Source: Caenorhabditis elegans
Taxonomy: Eukaryota; Nematoda; Chromadorea; Rhabditida; Rhabditidae
Reading direction: 5' to 3'
Length of the DNA stretch: 64,000 nucleotides
Assembly: GCF_000002985.6 (NCBI RefSeq)
Contig: NC_003281.10
Coordinates: forward strand, 10,788,001 to 10,852,000
Part shown: piece after piece, positions 1 through 11,900 of the stretch
Numbering within the stretch: position 1 is the stretch's first letter
How the letters are laid out: each line of letters starts with the position of its first letter
Made by a program: the position numbers and the translations under genes
The notes under the pieces: model-generated
Database searches by the model: none
Told to the model about the DNA's origin: nothing
What the model saw: only the letters and a program-made list of their open reading frames with translations

Positions 1-21
1 AAAATTACAAAAATTTTTCAG

Positions 22-3000
22 CTGTCGGTGTCGATAACGTGTTCATTCTTCTATCGGCATGGAGATCCACATCATCAACGGAAACATTGGAACATCGAAT
101 GAAAGAAACATTTGCTGATGCAGCAGTTAGTATTACAGTAACCTCATTAACTGATTTAATATCATTCGGTGTCGGTTGTGCAACCCCATTTCCAAGTGTT
201 CAAATGTTTTGTGCATATGCTGTTGCAGCTGTTATCTTCACTTATATCTATCAATTGACATTTTTTGCTGCTGTAATGGTTTACACGAATCGACGAGAAA
301 TCAATAATCGACATTGCATCTTTTTTCATAAATTGAAAAAAGATACACTTCCCGAGAAAATTGCCGCTCAAGGAGATCGAAGTTTCGAGAAGAATACGAT
401 TTTGGCGCAGTTTTTTAGAACGACATATTCCGATTTTCTGTTGAATCCGTTGGTTCGGATTGTGATTTTGGTCACGTTTTGTGTGTATTTAGTGAGTTGA
501 ATTTTTAACGAATATTAAGCCAAAAAATCGGAAATATTTAAAATTATAGAGATTTTCATCATGTTAACTTATTTTGAATTGTATAAACTTGAAAAAAAGT
601 TTGCTAGAAAGATTGTAGTTTTTTTTTCAGAATTTTGGAAAATTTTTAACTTTAAAAAATCTATTTATTGAAATATTTATATAGAAATTTTGTTTCGCTT
701 ACTAAAAAAGGAAAATCCAATTTTTTAATTTTTAGAATTTTTTAAAGCTTCAAAATTTTCAAAAAATTGAATCTTTAAAAATTTGAAAATAAAATTTTTT
801 TTGAGCTCCCAAAAAAAGCAAAAAAATATTTTTTCTCAATCAATTTTTTCTGATACTTGAAATTATGTATTTTTTAATTTTAAGAGACACTTTTTTATTT
901 CAAAAGTTATTTTAAAAATCCTAAATTTTTTCTAAAATTCTATAAAAAATTCCAGATCATTTTTTTAATAATTTCCAAACTTTTTTCCAGGGAGTAGCTT
1001 CTTACGGTTGCACAAAAGTGAAACTAGGCCTCGAGCCGAATGACTTGCTCCCAGAGAATTCATATGGTAAACGGACCCTCATGATGGCAGAAAAGTACTT
1101 TTCGGATTACGGTAGCTCCCTCCACGTTTGGATGTATAACCTGTCAGAAGTCGACGTAGCACCTCGAAAGATCTGGAATGTTCTGGAGAAAGAAGTGGAG
1201 CTCTATGAGCACACAGAATTCACGGCGAGCAGCGACTCATGGCTCCGCACTTTTTTGGCTTTTGTGAAGCAAGCGGGGCTTTTGATAACTCCTGAGAACT
1301 TTGTGTATATCTTGAAAAATGTATTTCTATCACAACCACAATTTGCGAAATATAATCGAGACGTTGTTCTGACGGAAGATGGTGAGCATCTGGAAGCTTC
1401 GAGAATTCCAGTCCAGCTCCGTCATGTGGGCTCCGCAAACCAGTCGAGAGCGATGAGGTTGTTTAGAAGATTGGCAGAGACTAGTGAATTGCAGACTGGA
1501 GTTTATGCTGATTTTTTTCAGGTTTGTGACATATAGCTCTCTCTCTATGAAGCTGCGGAAACCGAATTGATGGCCGAGTTTTATTTTTTCGCGACCACAT
1601 AACTATTGATCCATTTCTTTCCTAATCCATTTTTTTTTGCAGTTCGCTGAACAATACAATGCAGTTCTTCCGGGTACCCTTTCCTCGATCGCATATGCAG
1701 GTGTCGCTGTTGTTGCAGTTTCCCTTATCCTCATTCCAGAACCTGTCGCCTCTCTATGGGTACGATACTTCAGAAGTTTTCAAGCTTCTTCTCACAACGA
1801 AATTTTAGGTATCCTTCTCGATAGTGTCTATTAATATCGGAATTCTCGGATTCATGACGTTCTGGTCGGTTCGACTGGATTTTATTTCAATGGTTACTAT
1901 TGTTATGTCAATTGGATTTTGTGTCGATTTTGCGGCCCATTTGGCATATAATTTTGCGAAGGTATGCTTATAAAAAACAAGCAAATGAAATTTTGAGCCC
2001 GTGGGAATCGAACCCCGGTAGTGATATTGGTAGACGAGGTCCTTACCGAGTGCGCTACAGGTACAGGTGACAGAGGCTCTCATCTACCTGTGGCGCAGTC
2101 GGTTAGAGCGCCCACCAATTTTAATACCCAGGTTCGAGCCTTCTGGTTCCCTAAAGTTTTTTTCCGATTGAGATAATGTATAATTTCACGTGATATTTTA
2201 GGGTCAAAACATGGATGGCTCGGAAAGAATGAGAAATGCTCTTTACGCTGTCGGTGCTCCAATCCTCATGTCGGCCACCTCAACAATCATCGGAGTGTCG
2301 TTTATGGCATCAGCCGAGTCTTACGTTTTCCGAAGTTTCCTGAAAACTATTATGCTCGTTATTCTACTCGGAGCTTTACATGGACTCGTAATTCTGCCGG
2401 TTTTATTATCCATGTTTTATTGTGGAGGATCGTCGAAAAAGGCAAAGGAGCATATTGATGTAAGTTAACAATATATGTTATTTAAATTTAACATTTTTAC
2501 GGATAATTTTTTCCGACTAAAACATTTCTCAAAAAGTCGGGTAGAATAGTTTTGAGAACAAAGATTTCAGTTTTCCAAGAAATATCGCATTTTTTAGCGG
2601 ATTTTTTTTGTCTTAGCAGCGTTAAAATGTTGGTATTTTTTGACCTGGAAAACTAAATATGGCCTAAAAAACTCAATGCATTGGGTCTCGCCACGAAATA
2701 TTTTTGTTAGAAAAAATAAGATTTAAAGAGTACTGTAACATCTAACAGGAGAAAAATTCAATTTTTTTTTCGATTTTTAGGCTGTGGACCAAAAGCTACA
2801 AGCCCAGTACAACAACCCAGCTCGAACAGCTTCAATACAGTTCCTGAGCAACCCTGATCTCTACACAATGCCACCACCTCCAAGCGTTGAATACTCTCTT
2901 TCAACACTGGAATTCAATCGAACCCAGTCGAGACCTCTCGGTGCTCCGCCAGCGCTCACCGGAAGCCCAAAACGAGAATTATCGGGGCTCTCGGGGCCGC

Positions 3001-3176
3001 CCGAATACGAGGAACACGATCCGACGGGGCTCAGCACATTCGGTGTATCGCCTGCAGTTGTCGCGAACACTACGGGAATGATACCGATGCGTGCCAAGTT
3101 GAAATATCCGAGCAGCATGACACAGCGACGGGATAGTGAGAGTAGAAGTACTCCTGAGCTTTATTATCCCTCTTAA
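22..3176 (+). CDS. ptr-19: Patched-related (PTR/RND superfamily) membrane protein, 3' part only
   Basis: Six exons are supported: 22-491, 991-1521, 1643-1759, 1809-1961, 2202-2459 and 2781-3176 (stop TAA). Phases are consistent throughout. The first visible exon begins in phase 1 after a TTTTTCAG acceptor, so the 5' half lies outside the window. About 641 residues are visible. The start reads VGVDNVFILLSAW, the sterol-sensing-domain/Patched signature of the first transmembrane bundle. Exon 4 reads RLDFISMVTIVMSIGFCVDF, the second RND bundle with its membrane-embedded aspartate. Exon 5 carries the last hydrophobic helices. The last exon is a hydrophilic Pro/Ser-rich cytoplasmic tail. PTR proteins act at the plasma membrane in nematode moulting, cuticle and vesicle traffic; whether this one pumps a lipid is unknown. 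The family call is secure. The symbol rests on memory of map position next to klp-7/sca-1 and could be another ptr gene. Confidence 0.85.
2000..2064 (-). pseudogene. tRNA-derived sequence with A and B boxes (degenerate)
   Basis: Lies inside the 240-bp intron 1962-2201 of the PTR gene, on the opposite strand. Reading minus, an A-box-like TAGCGCACTCGG (2057-2046) is followed by a B-box-like GGTTCGATTCC (2014-2004) at tRNA-like spacing. The acceptor stem and two pairs of the T stem do not pair well, so I call a tRNA remnant or tRNA-derived element, not a functional tRNA. Confidence 0.45.
2084..2150 (+). pseudogene. second tRNA-derived sequence, divergent from the first
   Basis: Plus-strand A-box-like TGGCGCAGTCGG (2091-2102) and B-box-like GGTTCGAGCC (2131-2140). 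The D-arm looks good, but the anticodon and acceptor stems do not form. It sits head-to-head with the minus-strand copy about 20 bp away in the same intron. Both are preceded by ACCTG. Confidence 0.4.
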
Positions 3177-4005
3177 GTATTATTTTATCATTGGAAAGTG
3201 GTCAGAGAGAGCGAAAAAAATGGAGTTTTCTAGACCAGAATTCTGCAAAAATTGATAACTTCGCTCATTCGAGATGTGTCCGTTTTTATCGACTTTGGTA
3301 ATTTTTCGCAAGGTTAAGAAAATCAATAAATTGAACTTGAAAATCAATTTTTGCAGAAAATCGATAAATTTACTTGTCTGAAAAGATTACAAAAGATTAC
3401 ACAAATAAAACATCGATTTTCTTGCAATTTGTAATTGCGAGCAAAAAATCAATTTTTTCTAATTGTGGACTCCTCTCGGACGTGCGCAATTATCGATTTT
3501 TTTTTGGTTTTCACCTATTAATTGAAGAAAATCTACAATTTTCACTGTTAATTATTCACATATAATTTCAAAATTTTGCGGAATTTTTTTCTCGAATTCT
3601 CTGACTGCTTATCCTTCCCCCACTCACTTTCTCTCCATTTCGGGTCGCTTACTTTCTTCTCTCTCTCTCTTCCATCGACTGAACTGTATTTCTTGGTGGC
3701 CTAGTTTTTTCTCTTCATTTGGTGATTTCGTCCCCGTCTGCGTTTTTTCTCTTCCGCCCGCCGCTGCTTGTAGTATTTATTTTCTGTTAAATTGTATTTG
3801 TGATCACTTTTTGAGAGATCCCCATCCCCCAAATCCGCTTTCATTCTTTTTCTGACACACCGGTATATTGAAACATGAAATTAATAAATTATTAATAATT
3901 TTTTTGGTCTTTGCAGACGTTACAGAGCGGTTTTCACTACGTGGCCGCGGTATACGAAAACTCGGGAAACGATTTTTTCCGGCAAACGGCAAATCGGCAA
4001 CATTT
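3177..4005. other. 3' flank of the PTR gene; no gene seen
   Basis: AT-rich 3' flank with a pyrimidine-rich, CT-repeat-like stretch around 3600-3790. Reading frames here are short and lack splice context or recognisable motifs. The last ~30 bp (from about 3978) are GGCAAA satellite into which the next element is inserted. Confidence 0.6.
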
Positions 4006-5468
4006 GGCAAAAATGGCCTTCATTCCGAGATGACAAACTTTTAGGGTGGCAAAGGTTCTTTGGGGGCAAAGTATCCAAGGAGACAAAGTATCCAGTAGAC
4101 AAACTGGGGTGTATCTTGGGGGGCATATCTTTGGTGACAACCTTTTTTTCGACTAGATTTTTATATGTATTTTTCAACTAATTTTTGTTCACATTTTTCT
4201 GGAATAAGTTTTTTAATGCAATTTTCAATCGATTTTCGGTTATAATTCCCTCACAATTGAATGTATGAACGATGGTCTTTTGGGAAAAGCTGTAAAACGT
4301 CCAACTAACTTGGCATATCGTGAAGCTCTTCCTGATGGTCTGATCCTTCAGCTCCGAAGGATCACATGGGTACCTTCTGATGTTCTGATCCTTCAGATAA
4401 GAAAGATCGTAAGGGTACCTCCTGATGGTCTGATACTTCAGCTCCAAAAGAACATGAGGCTCTGCCTGATGATCTGATCCTTCAGCTCTAAAAGAACATG
4501 AGGCTCTGCCTGATGATCTGATCCTTCCGATCCGAAGGATCACATGGGTACCTTCTGATGATCTGATCCTTCAGATAAGAAGGATCGTAAGGGTACCTCC
4601 TGATGGTCTGATCCTTCAGCTCCAAAAGAACATGAGGCTCTGCCTGATGATCTGATCTTTCAGAGCCGAATGATCACATGGGTACCTCCTGATGTTCTGA
4701 TCCTTCAGCTTCGACGGATCATATGGATTTTTGACAAAATTTGAAAAAAAAAATTTTGAAAAAAAACTCGAAATTTTTTTCAAAAATGTTAATATTGAAT
4801 CGATAAATGGAAAAAAATAAAAAATAAATTTTAGGCCTAATCAAATTTTTTCCGGATATTGTTTTTTTGTCATGATTATATGTTTTTAAATTTTTTATAA
4901 TGTGTTTTATAATTAAATTCGTCATTATTTCCATCGTAATGTCCTTTTCGATGCAGAATTTGCATTAAAGCCTCATGTTCTTTTAGAGCTGAAGGATCAG
5001 AACATCAGGAAGAGCCTCGTGATCCTTTGGAGCTAAAGGATCAGACCATCAGGAGGTACCCTTACGATCCTTCTTATCTGAAGGATCAGAACATCAGAAG
5101 GTACTCATGTGATCCTTCGGAGCTGAAGGATCAGACCATCAGGAAGAGCTTCACGATATTCCAAGTTAGTTGGACGTTTTACAGCTTTTCCCAAAAGACC
5201 ATCGTTCATACATTCAATTGTGAGGGAATTATAACCGAAAATCGATTGAAAATTGCATTAAAAAACTTATTCCAGAAAAATGTGAACAAAAATTAGTTGA
5301 AAAATACATATAAAAATCTAGTTGAAAAAAAGGTTGTCACCAAAGATATGCCCCCCAAGATACACCCCAGTTTGTCTACTGGATACTTTGTCTCCTTGGA
5401 TACTTTGCCCCCAAAGAACCTTTGCCACCCTAAAAGTTTGTCATCTCGGAATGAAGGCCGGCAAAAAT
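4006..5468. mobile_element. Mutator-like (9-bp TSD) foldback element, non-autonomous
   Basis: The element spans 4015-5459 (1445 bp) and is flanked by a perfect 9-bp direct repeat GGCAAAAAT (4006-4014 and 5460-5468). The ends are exact inverted repeats starting GGCCTTCATTCCGAGATGAC. The arms stay almost identical for roughly 450 bp, with only a few substitutions. The core carries degenerate repeats of about 45 bp built on GATCCTTCAGCTC and GGGTACC, in both orientations. No transposase is visible; open frames in the arms merely mirror each other. A 9-bp duplication and long terminal inverted repeats are typical of the Mutator (MULE) superfamily. That assignment is inference, since no encoded protein supports it. 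Near-identity of the arms suggests a fairly recent insertion or arm homogenisation. Confidence 0.85.
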
Positions 5469-5690
5469 GAAAATTCTGGCAAATCGGGAAATTGAAGGAA
5501 TTGAGAATTTTCGACCATTTGGCGATGCCCAATTTGCCAAAAAGCGGCAAATGACAAAAATTTTCAGCAAATAAACAAACCGGCAAATTGCAGGAATTGG
5601 AAACGTCCAGCAAATCGGCAAATTGGCGGAATTGAAAACTTCCGGCAAATCGGCAAACCGGCAAATTTCGAAATTTCCGAATATCATTAA
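5469..5690. repeat. GGCAAAT/ATTTGCC satellite, right part of interrupted array
   Basis: Degenerate short units containing GGCAAATCGGCAAATTG and related forms. The same motif precedes the transposon at about 3978-4014, so the element split one array. Other arrays of this family occur at 6605-6860, 10775-11010, 36710-37075 and 43175-43345. Confidence 0.8.
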
Positions 5691-6348
5691 AATTGAGAAG
5701 AATGACAAAAGACGACCAACCTGCATACTTTTACAAGAAAATAAAAATTTCATACAGGTGGCACATATGATGCATTGTGTGTTTCTGATAATGACAAAAT
5801 ATGAAGTTTGATTGTTCAAACAGATCAAAAATTAAATCATCATTTTGACGGCCACGAACTGAAGGAACTATCGGACTAATCCTTTTGAAATCCAAAGTTC
5901 CTAAATTGCTAAAACTTCTGAACAACCGGAAAACAAATTATAAAGATTTGTTGGAACATCATGAGGTCTGTTCCATATAACATACTCTGACATTAATCAA
6001 TTCTAGATATTGATTTAAATTTAGAATTTAGTATTAGAAATTTAGATTAATTTTAGAATAACAAATTTCATGATTTCCCAAAGAACCGAAAATTTTCAAA
6101 AATAAGGGAACTGGTTATTATTTTTTATACTTATGTGTTTTATACTTATGTGCACACAGTTTTTTTTTTCAAATAAGTGCTGAAACATCTAGTTGAAATT
6201 TTAGAGCCACTTCCAAGCTTTCCACCAAAAGCTAGCTACAATGTATCTTCAAGGTGTGGGGGCTCAAAAAGTTTCATTCTCTAACATGATGACAAAAACT
6301 ACACATAAATAGATGCACAAAAAATCTGACGTTATCAGTAGTTTTAAA
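5691..6348. other. Intergenic, upstream of the VWA/lectin gene; no gene seen
   Basis: AT-rich spacer holding the likely promoter of the next gene. I see no conserved coding frame. A short unsupported frame at 5623-5811 overlaps the satellite. Confidence 0.6.
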
Positions 6349-8369
6349 ATGACGGCGATGTTTCTTCTAAACTATATACTTTTAGGATTTGCGTGTAAGT
6401 CCAAATGCTTTATATGCAAAAGAATACAATTTTGCAGTGTGCACGGGAAGTCCAATTGTCAGTCAGTTATCAAGCTATGTGGATAGACCATGTGGAAAAG
6501 ATCCAAAACATCTTTGGCTCGACATTGTTGCAGTGGTTGATAATTCAAAAGAAATGACTGATGACGGGGTATTATCTGTAAGTTGATGTTTTCAGTGATT
6601 CATAGGGGTAGGCGGCAAACAATTTTCCGGCAAATTTGCTGATTTGCCGAAAATTTTCCGCAAATTTTGGTTTTGCCTATTTTTTAAAGTTTTCTATGAA
6701 AAAAAAACTTTAAAAAGGCACAGCTTTTAGTGTTTTCGTTATAGAAAAAAAACTCTATAAACACTTCCGGCAAATTGACAAATTGCCGGAATTGAAATTT
6801 TCCGGAAAATTGGCGATCCGGCAGTTTGCCGAACTTGCGAAACGGCAATTATCGCCCACCCCTGATACATATCTAAACAGCAATAATACTAAAATAAGAC
6901 AGGATTTATGTTGTAGTTCTATTAGGTTTTATATATTTCAAAAACTAAAACATAAGCAGATTGCTGGAGAACTTTCTTCTCTATTCTCTCACGCTGAACA
7001 ACTTGGAATCGACCCAAACCAACCAAGAACCACAAGAATCGGATTAGTAACCTACAATGAAGAAGCAACTGTGGTAAGTTTGTATTATTTTGCACATCTA
7101 TAATAAACAGTTAACAGGTGGCGGATCTGAACAACATCACGACAGCCGATGAACTCTCAAATACCTTATTCGCTGCTCTGACGTGGACATCATCGGTTGA
7201 GCATTCATACCTACAAACTGGTTTGAAGGCTGCTGATGATCTTTTGGCAAAACAAAGTTTTAATACTAGCAGAGGACATTATCAGAAATTAGTTATTGTT
7301 TATGCATCGGAATATAGGTATTATTTTTAATAGAGAGGCTTGAAAAATGCAAAAAGAAAGACACGGCTAAGATATATATGTGTTAATAATTTTAATTTAG
7401 AAAATAAGTTGAGGTCTTGAATTTTTGGACGGCCAGTGTGTTTGGTAGTTTATAAGGATATAAGATAAACAACTAATTTTTATTTTTCAAATTTATTTAG
7501 ACTTTTGAAACTTCACAGTATTATTTTCATTGATATTTTTCAGGTTTTATTTTATGATATTAAATTTTTTCCCCACTAACATGTACCTTGCACCCAATGA
7601 AAATATATATTTCTTGCAGAGTATCTGGAACCCAAGATCCTCTTCCATTGGCCACTCGTATGAAAACTTATTTGACAATTGCCACAGTTGCGTACCGCCA
7701 AGACATTGTTGTTGGTTTCAACGACGCTCTGACCAAAATTGCATCGCCTGGATACAATTTCACAAATTTCAATGGAAATAATGTGGTTTCTGAACTCAAA
7801 ACCACAATGATTCAAGTCAATTGCTATTGTCCAAATGAATGGTTTCAAATGAGAAGCTCATCCAAATATGGAGTATGTATTCGACCATTTGCTACGATGG
7901 CAACGAGAACTGCAGCAAGATTATCTTGCAGAAATCAATGGAATAATGCTTATATGCTCAATGAGTTTACACAGATGAAACATGATTTTGTTCTCCGTGA
8001 GTGCTTATCCCTATCAGTTCAAATTAAAGTTTTTTCTCCAGAGGTTATTGGAAATATCACTACATTCACGCAACCTTATTATATCGGCTTATCATATTCC
8101 AATGGAAATTGGCAATGGGATCAACCAAACGGGCAACCACTTATACCAGTTGGTTAAAGCGAAAATTAATTAAAATTCAATTTCAACTGTTTCAGCTTGA
8201 ACACTGGAATAATTGGAGTCCCGGGTATCCGACAGCTTCATCGACCGACACGGCCGTAATCAATGTTAATACTTCCTGGCAAAATACAAACCCATCTTTG
8301 TCAAACATGTACATCTGCGAAGTAGCAGCATGTGATTCGGCAAATTACTGTGCCGCTGAAAATATATAA
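6349..8369 (+). CDS. Secreted VWA plus C-type-lectin-like protein (clec type)
   Basis: Seven exons: 6349-6394, 6438-6577, 6960-7073, 7118-7317, 7620-7996, 8042-8148 and 8196-8369. They sum to exactly 386 codons (385 residues). Exon 1 encodes a hydrophobic signal peptide and is joined across a 43-bp intron. Residues ~40-200 form a von Willebrand factor A domain beginning LDIVAVVDNSKEM. The MIDAS-like motif is DNSKE, so the usual second serine of DxSxS is replaced. Residues ~230-385 form a C-type-lectin-like domain with an early Cys cluster (VNCYCPNEWF), a WNNWSPGYP turn and terminal cysteines (YICEVAACDSANYC). No transmembrane helix follows, so secretion is likely. VWA-CTLD proteins are numerous in C. 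elegans and often respond to infection; that role is family knowledge only. The exon 6 donor GTTGGT (8149) is a weak match, but it is the only one that keeps the frame. Confidence 0.85.
6605..6860. repeat. GGCAAA satellite inside an intron
   Basis: Within intron 6578-6959. Two clusters of TTGCCG/CGGCAA units (about 6612-6675 and 6768-6850) are separated by an AT-rich piece. Same family as the array at 5469-5690. Confidence 0.7.
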
Positions 8370-8468
8370 TTTGATTTAATTTATGAAATATACTTTATAT
8401 CTCTTTTTTCGGACTTAATAATCATAATATTACCCAGAAAAGGGGGAAGACACAGAGCAAATCAAAAA

Positions 8469-8585
8469 GTTACACGAAAAATAGATTGTTACACGAAAAA
8501 ATAGATTGTTACACGAAAAAATAGATTGTTACACGAAAAAATAGATTGTTACACGAAAAAATAGATTGTTACACGAAAAAATAGT
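8469..8585. repeat. Tandem array of a 20-bp unit
   Basis: About six head-to-tail copies of TTACACGAAAAAATAGATTG, nearly identical. The first copy is one A shorter. The array lies 100 bp downstream of the lectin gene stop. There are no unique spacers, so it is a minisatellite and not a CRISPR-type array. Confidence 0.9.
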
Positions 8586-8760
8586 GTGCAAAATTGCCGT
8601 GCTTAACAACCCCCGAAAAAATTTGATGTTTTTGGAGCGCCAAAACTACTGAATGCAAGGTTTCTGAATAAGTTCCATGTAGTGTGTATGCTTAAACATC
8701 AAAAGAACTCGTGTCATTTTGCAAAATTTTTAGGGAAAACATCAATAGTTTTGGTCAAAA
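8586..8760 (-). repeat. Fragment related to the hAT-type element at 50386-50706
   Basis: Contains AAATTGCCGTGCTTAAC, then a GGAGCGCCAAAACTACT block and a GTTCCATGTAGTGTGT block. These match, in inverted order, the interior of the element at 50.4-50.7 kb. Neither terminal CAGGGGTG repeat is visible, so this is a truncated or decayed copy. Confidence 0.5.
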
Positions 8761-8905
8761 TAGTATTGTCAAATTTCGAAAGCTGAAAGTAAAAAATTAA
8801 GCATGTTTCAACAATTTATCGTGGCAAGTATGATGAGTATTAATATGAAGATTTAGTATAATGAGTATTCTGTAAAAGAGAGAGACTTTTTGTACATTGA
8901 AAGCA

Positions 8906-11900
8906 CTATTCGGATGTCTTTTGTGCAGGCTTCTCGTCAATCATCGGAGTTCCTTCTTCGGATGATGGATCGATGTGCACATTGTCGAGGTTTACATTCT
9001 TCGTTTCAACCTGAACAAGGAATTTAAAGAAATAATTTTCTCCCAAAAAATCTGCCGTTTTCAGATTGTTTTTGAAATGTCAAATTTAAACTTTGATGCA
9101 CTCACCAAGAAGAAGTATGAGATTATCAAATTGATTGTTCCAAGGAGTACGACGGTCAGGTACACGGATGGTGGCCACCAAAGGTTTGCGTAGTTCAGCT
9201 GCAATGTTTAATTTTTTTTTGTTTCTTAAATCTTTCTCTAAATAAAGCTCACCATTGGCGCGAGAATTGCTCCGATTCTGGCAACAAGTGAACAGGTTCC
9301 AGTTGCAGATGCTCGGCACGCGGTTTCCATACTCTCGACGGCACAAAGATAGCACGCATCCCAGGTGTACTCGATGAAGACTGTTCCGATTAGATTGACA
9401 ATCAGGAATGCGAGACCCTGGAATTTTTCTATTTTATTAAGGGGAAAACAATCATAGAAGCTTTTGGAACATTTTTTTAAAATCTATATTTTAGCATGGA
9501 TATTCAAAAATCTGTTCGGCAACCAGCAACCAAGTTACCGGTTTGCGAAATATCAGATTTTTCGATTTTCCGATTTTCAACTTTTCTAAAATTATATATG
9601 TCGCTTAAAATGGTGATAATTGTTATTCTATTAGAATGCATTTTTATGTTTTTTCTACAAAAATCGATTTTAAAAAATTGAACTTTATGGATAATTTTCT
9701 GATCATTTTTTTTTTCGTTTGTCGATTTTCCTTGAAAAACATCGGAAAATCGAAAAAATCAGCGGTTCAAAAAGTCAAGAGAAAATCAAGGAATAAAAAA
9801 AAATTAGAAATATACGAATCTTTTTAAAGAGAAAACTCCTGTACATTTCTTATCTCCCGTGTTTTTTTTTTGAGTTTTCAAACTTTGTTAATTATACTCA
9901 AAATCTATGAAAAAACATCGGAAAAAAACGAAAAATATTTTTCGATTTCGTGGCTCTAAAAATCGAAATTTAATATTTCTTAAACGGAGTGTCAAAAAAT
10001 TTAAAAATTTAAAAAAAAATTCTGCGCATCATGATAATTACTCGATAACCTATCCAAACCGTTATAGTTTAAAAATAGCCCATTTATGTTTAATAGTTTT
10101 TACTGATCCCAAATAAGATCCGAAACCACTTACAGTATATCCATTAAACGTCATGAAGGTAAGAATCAAGAAGCATATGCACACAACCAACTGTGCACCT
10201 TGATGAAGAGTTCGTCGACGGAATGATGGAACATGAGTGTCAAATACGACGAGAATCATCTTGGAAACCGCGATAAGAATTGAGAAAAGAATCTGATTGA
10301 CGAAGAGATCACCAGATATTGTGTTGGAGTTGAGATCAGTTGCATATCCACAGATTGAGGCAACAAACCACATGGACCAGAGGACGAAGAGACGGCTCAT
10401 GAGTCCTTTGGTTTGGAGCATTTCCATTACTGTCTGAAACAATTTTGTTGATTGAGCGTTTTCAGTGAGGAAATTGCTTCAAAACATGCTTTTGGTACCA
10501 ACATGACCAATTATCATAGTAAAAAATTCAAAATGTTTTTCTAAATTTTATATGAATTTTTGAAAATTGGGAAAATCTCAGTTTTCGTTGTTCTTTTTTC
10601 TTTCAAATTTTTGGTGTGCAATCGTTTTAAATACTATTAGCCAACGCAATAGTTTTCTCGAAATGTGGCAAAAACTCAGTAATTGCCACTATTGAACCGT
10701 CAAGTTTAAAACAATTTTAGTGTTTGAAAAGTTTTACTATGATATTTGGTAGTTTCGAAACCATATAACAGAGGAGAGCCTTTTTTGCCGGTTTGCCGAT
10801 TTGCCGGAAATTTTCATTTCCGGCGGTTGCCGATTTGCCGATTTTCCATTCGCCGGATATAAATTTGTCGGAAGTTTCTAGGGAGATTTTTTATATGACG
10901 GAAACATTTAAAACTGTACCTTTTTGAAATGTTTTCCCGTTTTCTTTGTATATTTTTTTTGAATTTCATTAAATTTGAAATTCTGAAATTTAGCACAGTT
11001 TGCCGATTGCCGTTTTTCTGAAATTTTTGTAAAATAGATCTCACCTTCGAATGTTCAATTCTCTTATGCTCAATTGGAACATACGGTACTCCTGCCATTT
11101 TTGCAATATGCTTCTCACTCTTTTTCATTTCATCCAACCTTCCTTTATTATGCAACCATGTCGGAGACTCTGGGAACACGAATACAATAATAATTAGAGC
11201 TGGAAGAGCAGCCACTGCACATGCAATCGATGACATTCTCCATTCGGGTAATGCCATTGCGATTAGGGTCATCATAAGACGAGCTACTCCCTGAAAAGTT
11301 GGATTTCCTGATTTTAAGCGTCAAGCATGGTGCATCGAAGGTTTCTTAAATACTTTTATTTTGAACATCAAGTATGAGATCGTTTTTTAAATTTAATTTT
11401 TGCAACAAAAAAAAAAAGAAAAAGCATTTGTCTGGATTTTCAAATCAAGCCTGTCTGTTAAAAAAAGAATGAAATTTTTGAGTTGAAGCTCAAAAAATGC
11501 CCTTTGCAAGTTTTTTATTTTCACTGTGCAATTTATTTAGCAGTTGACATTTCATAAACTTTATTTTCTATACCAAATGAAAAAAAACATGTGAAATTTA
11601 CCATCTGTAGCAACCATTATAACTGAGATCGTGGCGAAACCCATTTATAAAAAATCATGTGCCTTTAAACAGGAGTATCGATGCACCATAACAGACGCTC
11701 CCTCATAGATTAAATGCACTATAAAAGTGACAAAAATCACATACCCAATTAAAGAATGCTCGCAGAGCCATTCTCTGTTGCGGCAGGAGCATTTCCATCA
11801 CAAATGTGCACACAACTACAAGAGTTCCACCGACAGACAAGCCCAAAAAGAATCGGATTCCCAGAAGAACTTGGTAGTTTGGAGCCAATCCTGGAATAAT

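Noticed and set aside
4178..5296. Two ~90-120 codon frames in the foldback element, one per arm
   Set aside because: They are the same arm read in mirror image and contain the internal DNA repeat; no transposase motif.
8042..8155. Read-through of VWA/lectin exon 6 to the TAA at 8155
   Set aside because: Would remove the conserved end of the lectin domain (WSPGYP, YICEVAAC), which is restored by splicing 8148 to 8196.
8469..8585. CRISPR-like array
   Set aside because: Units abut without spacers, and the genome is eukaryotic; it is a minisatellite.
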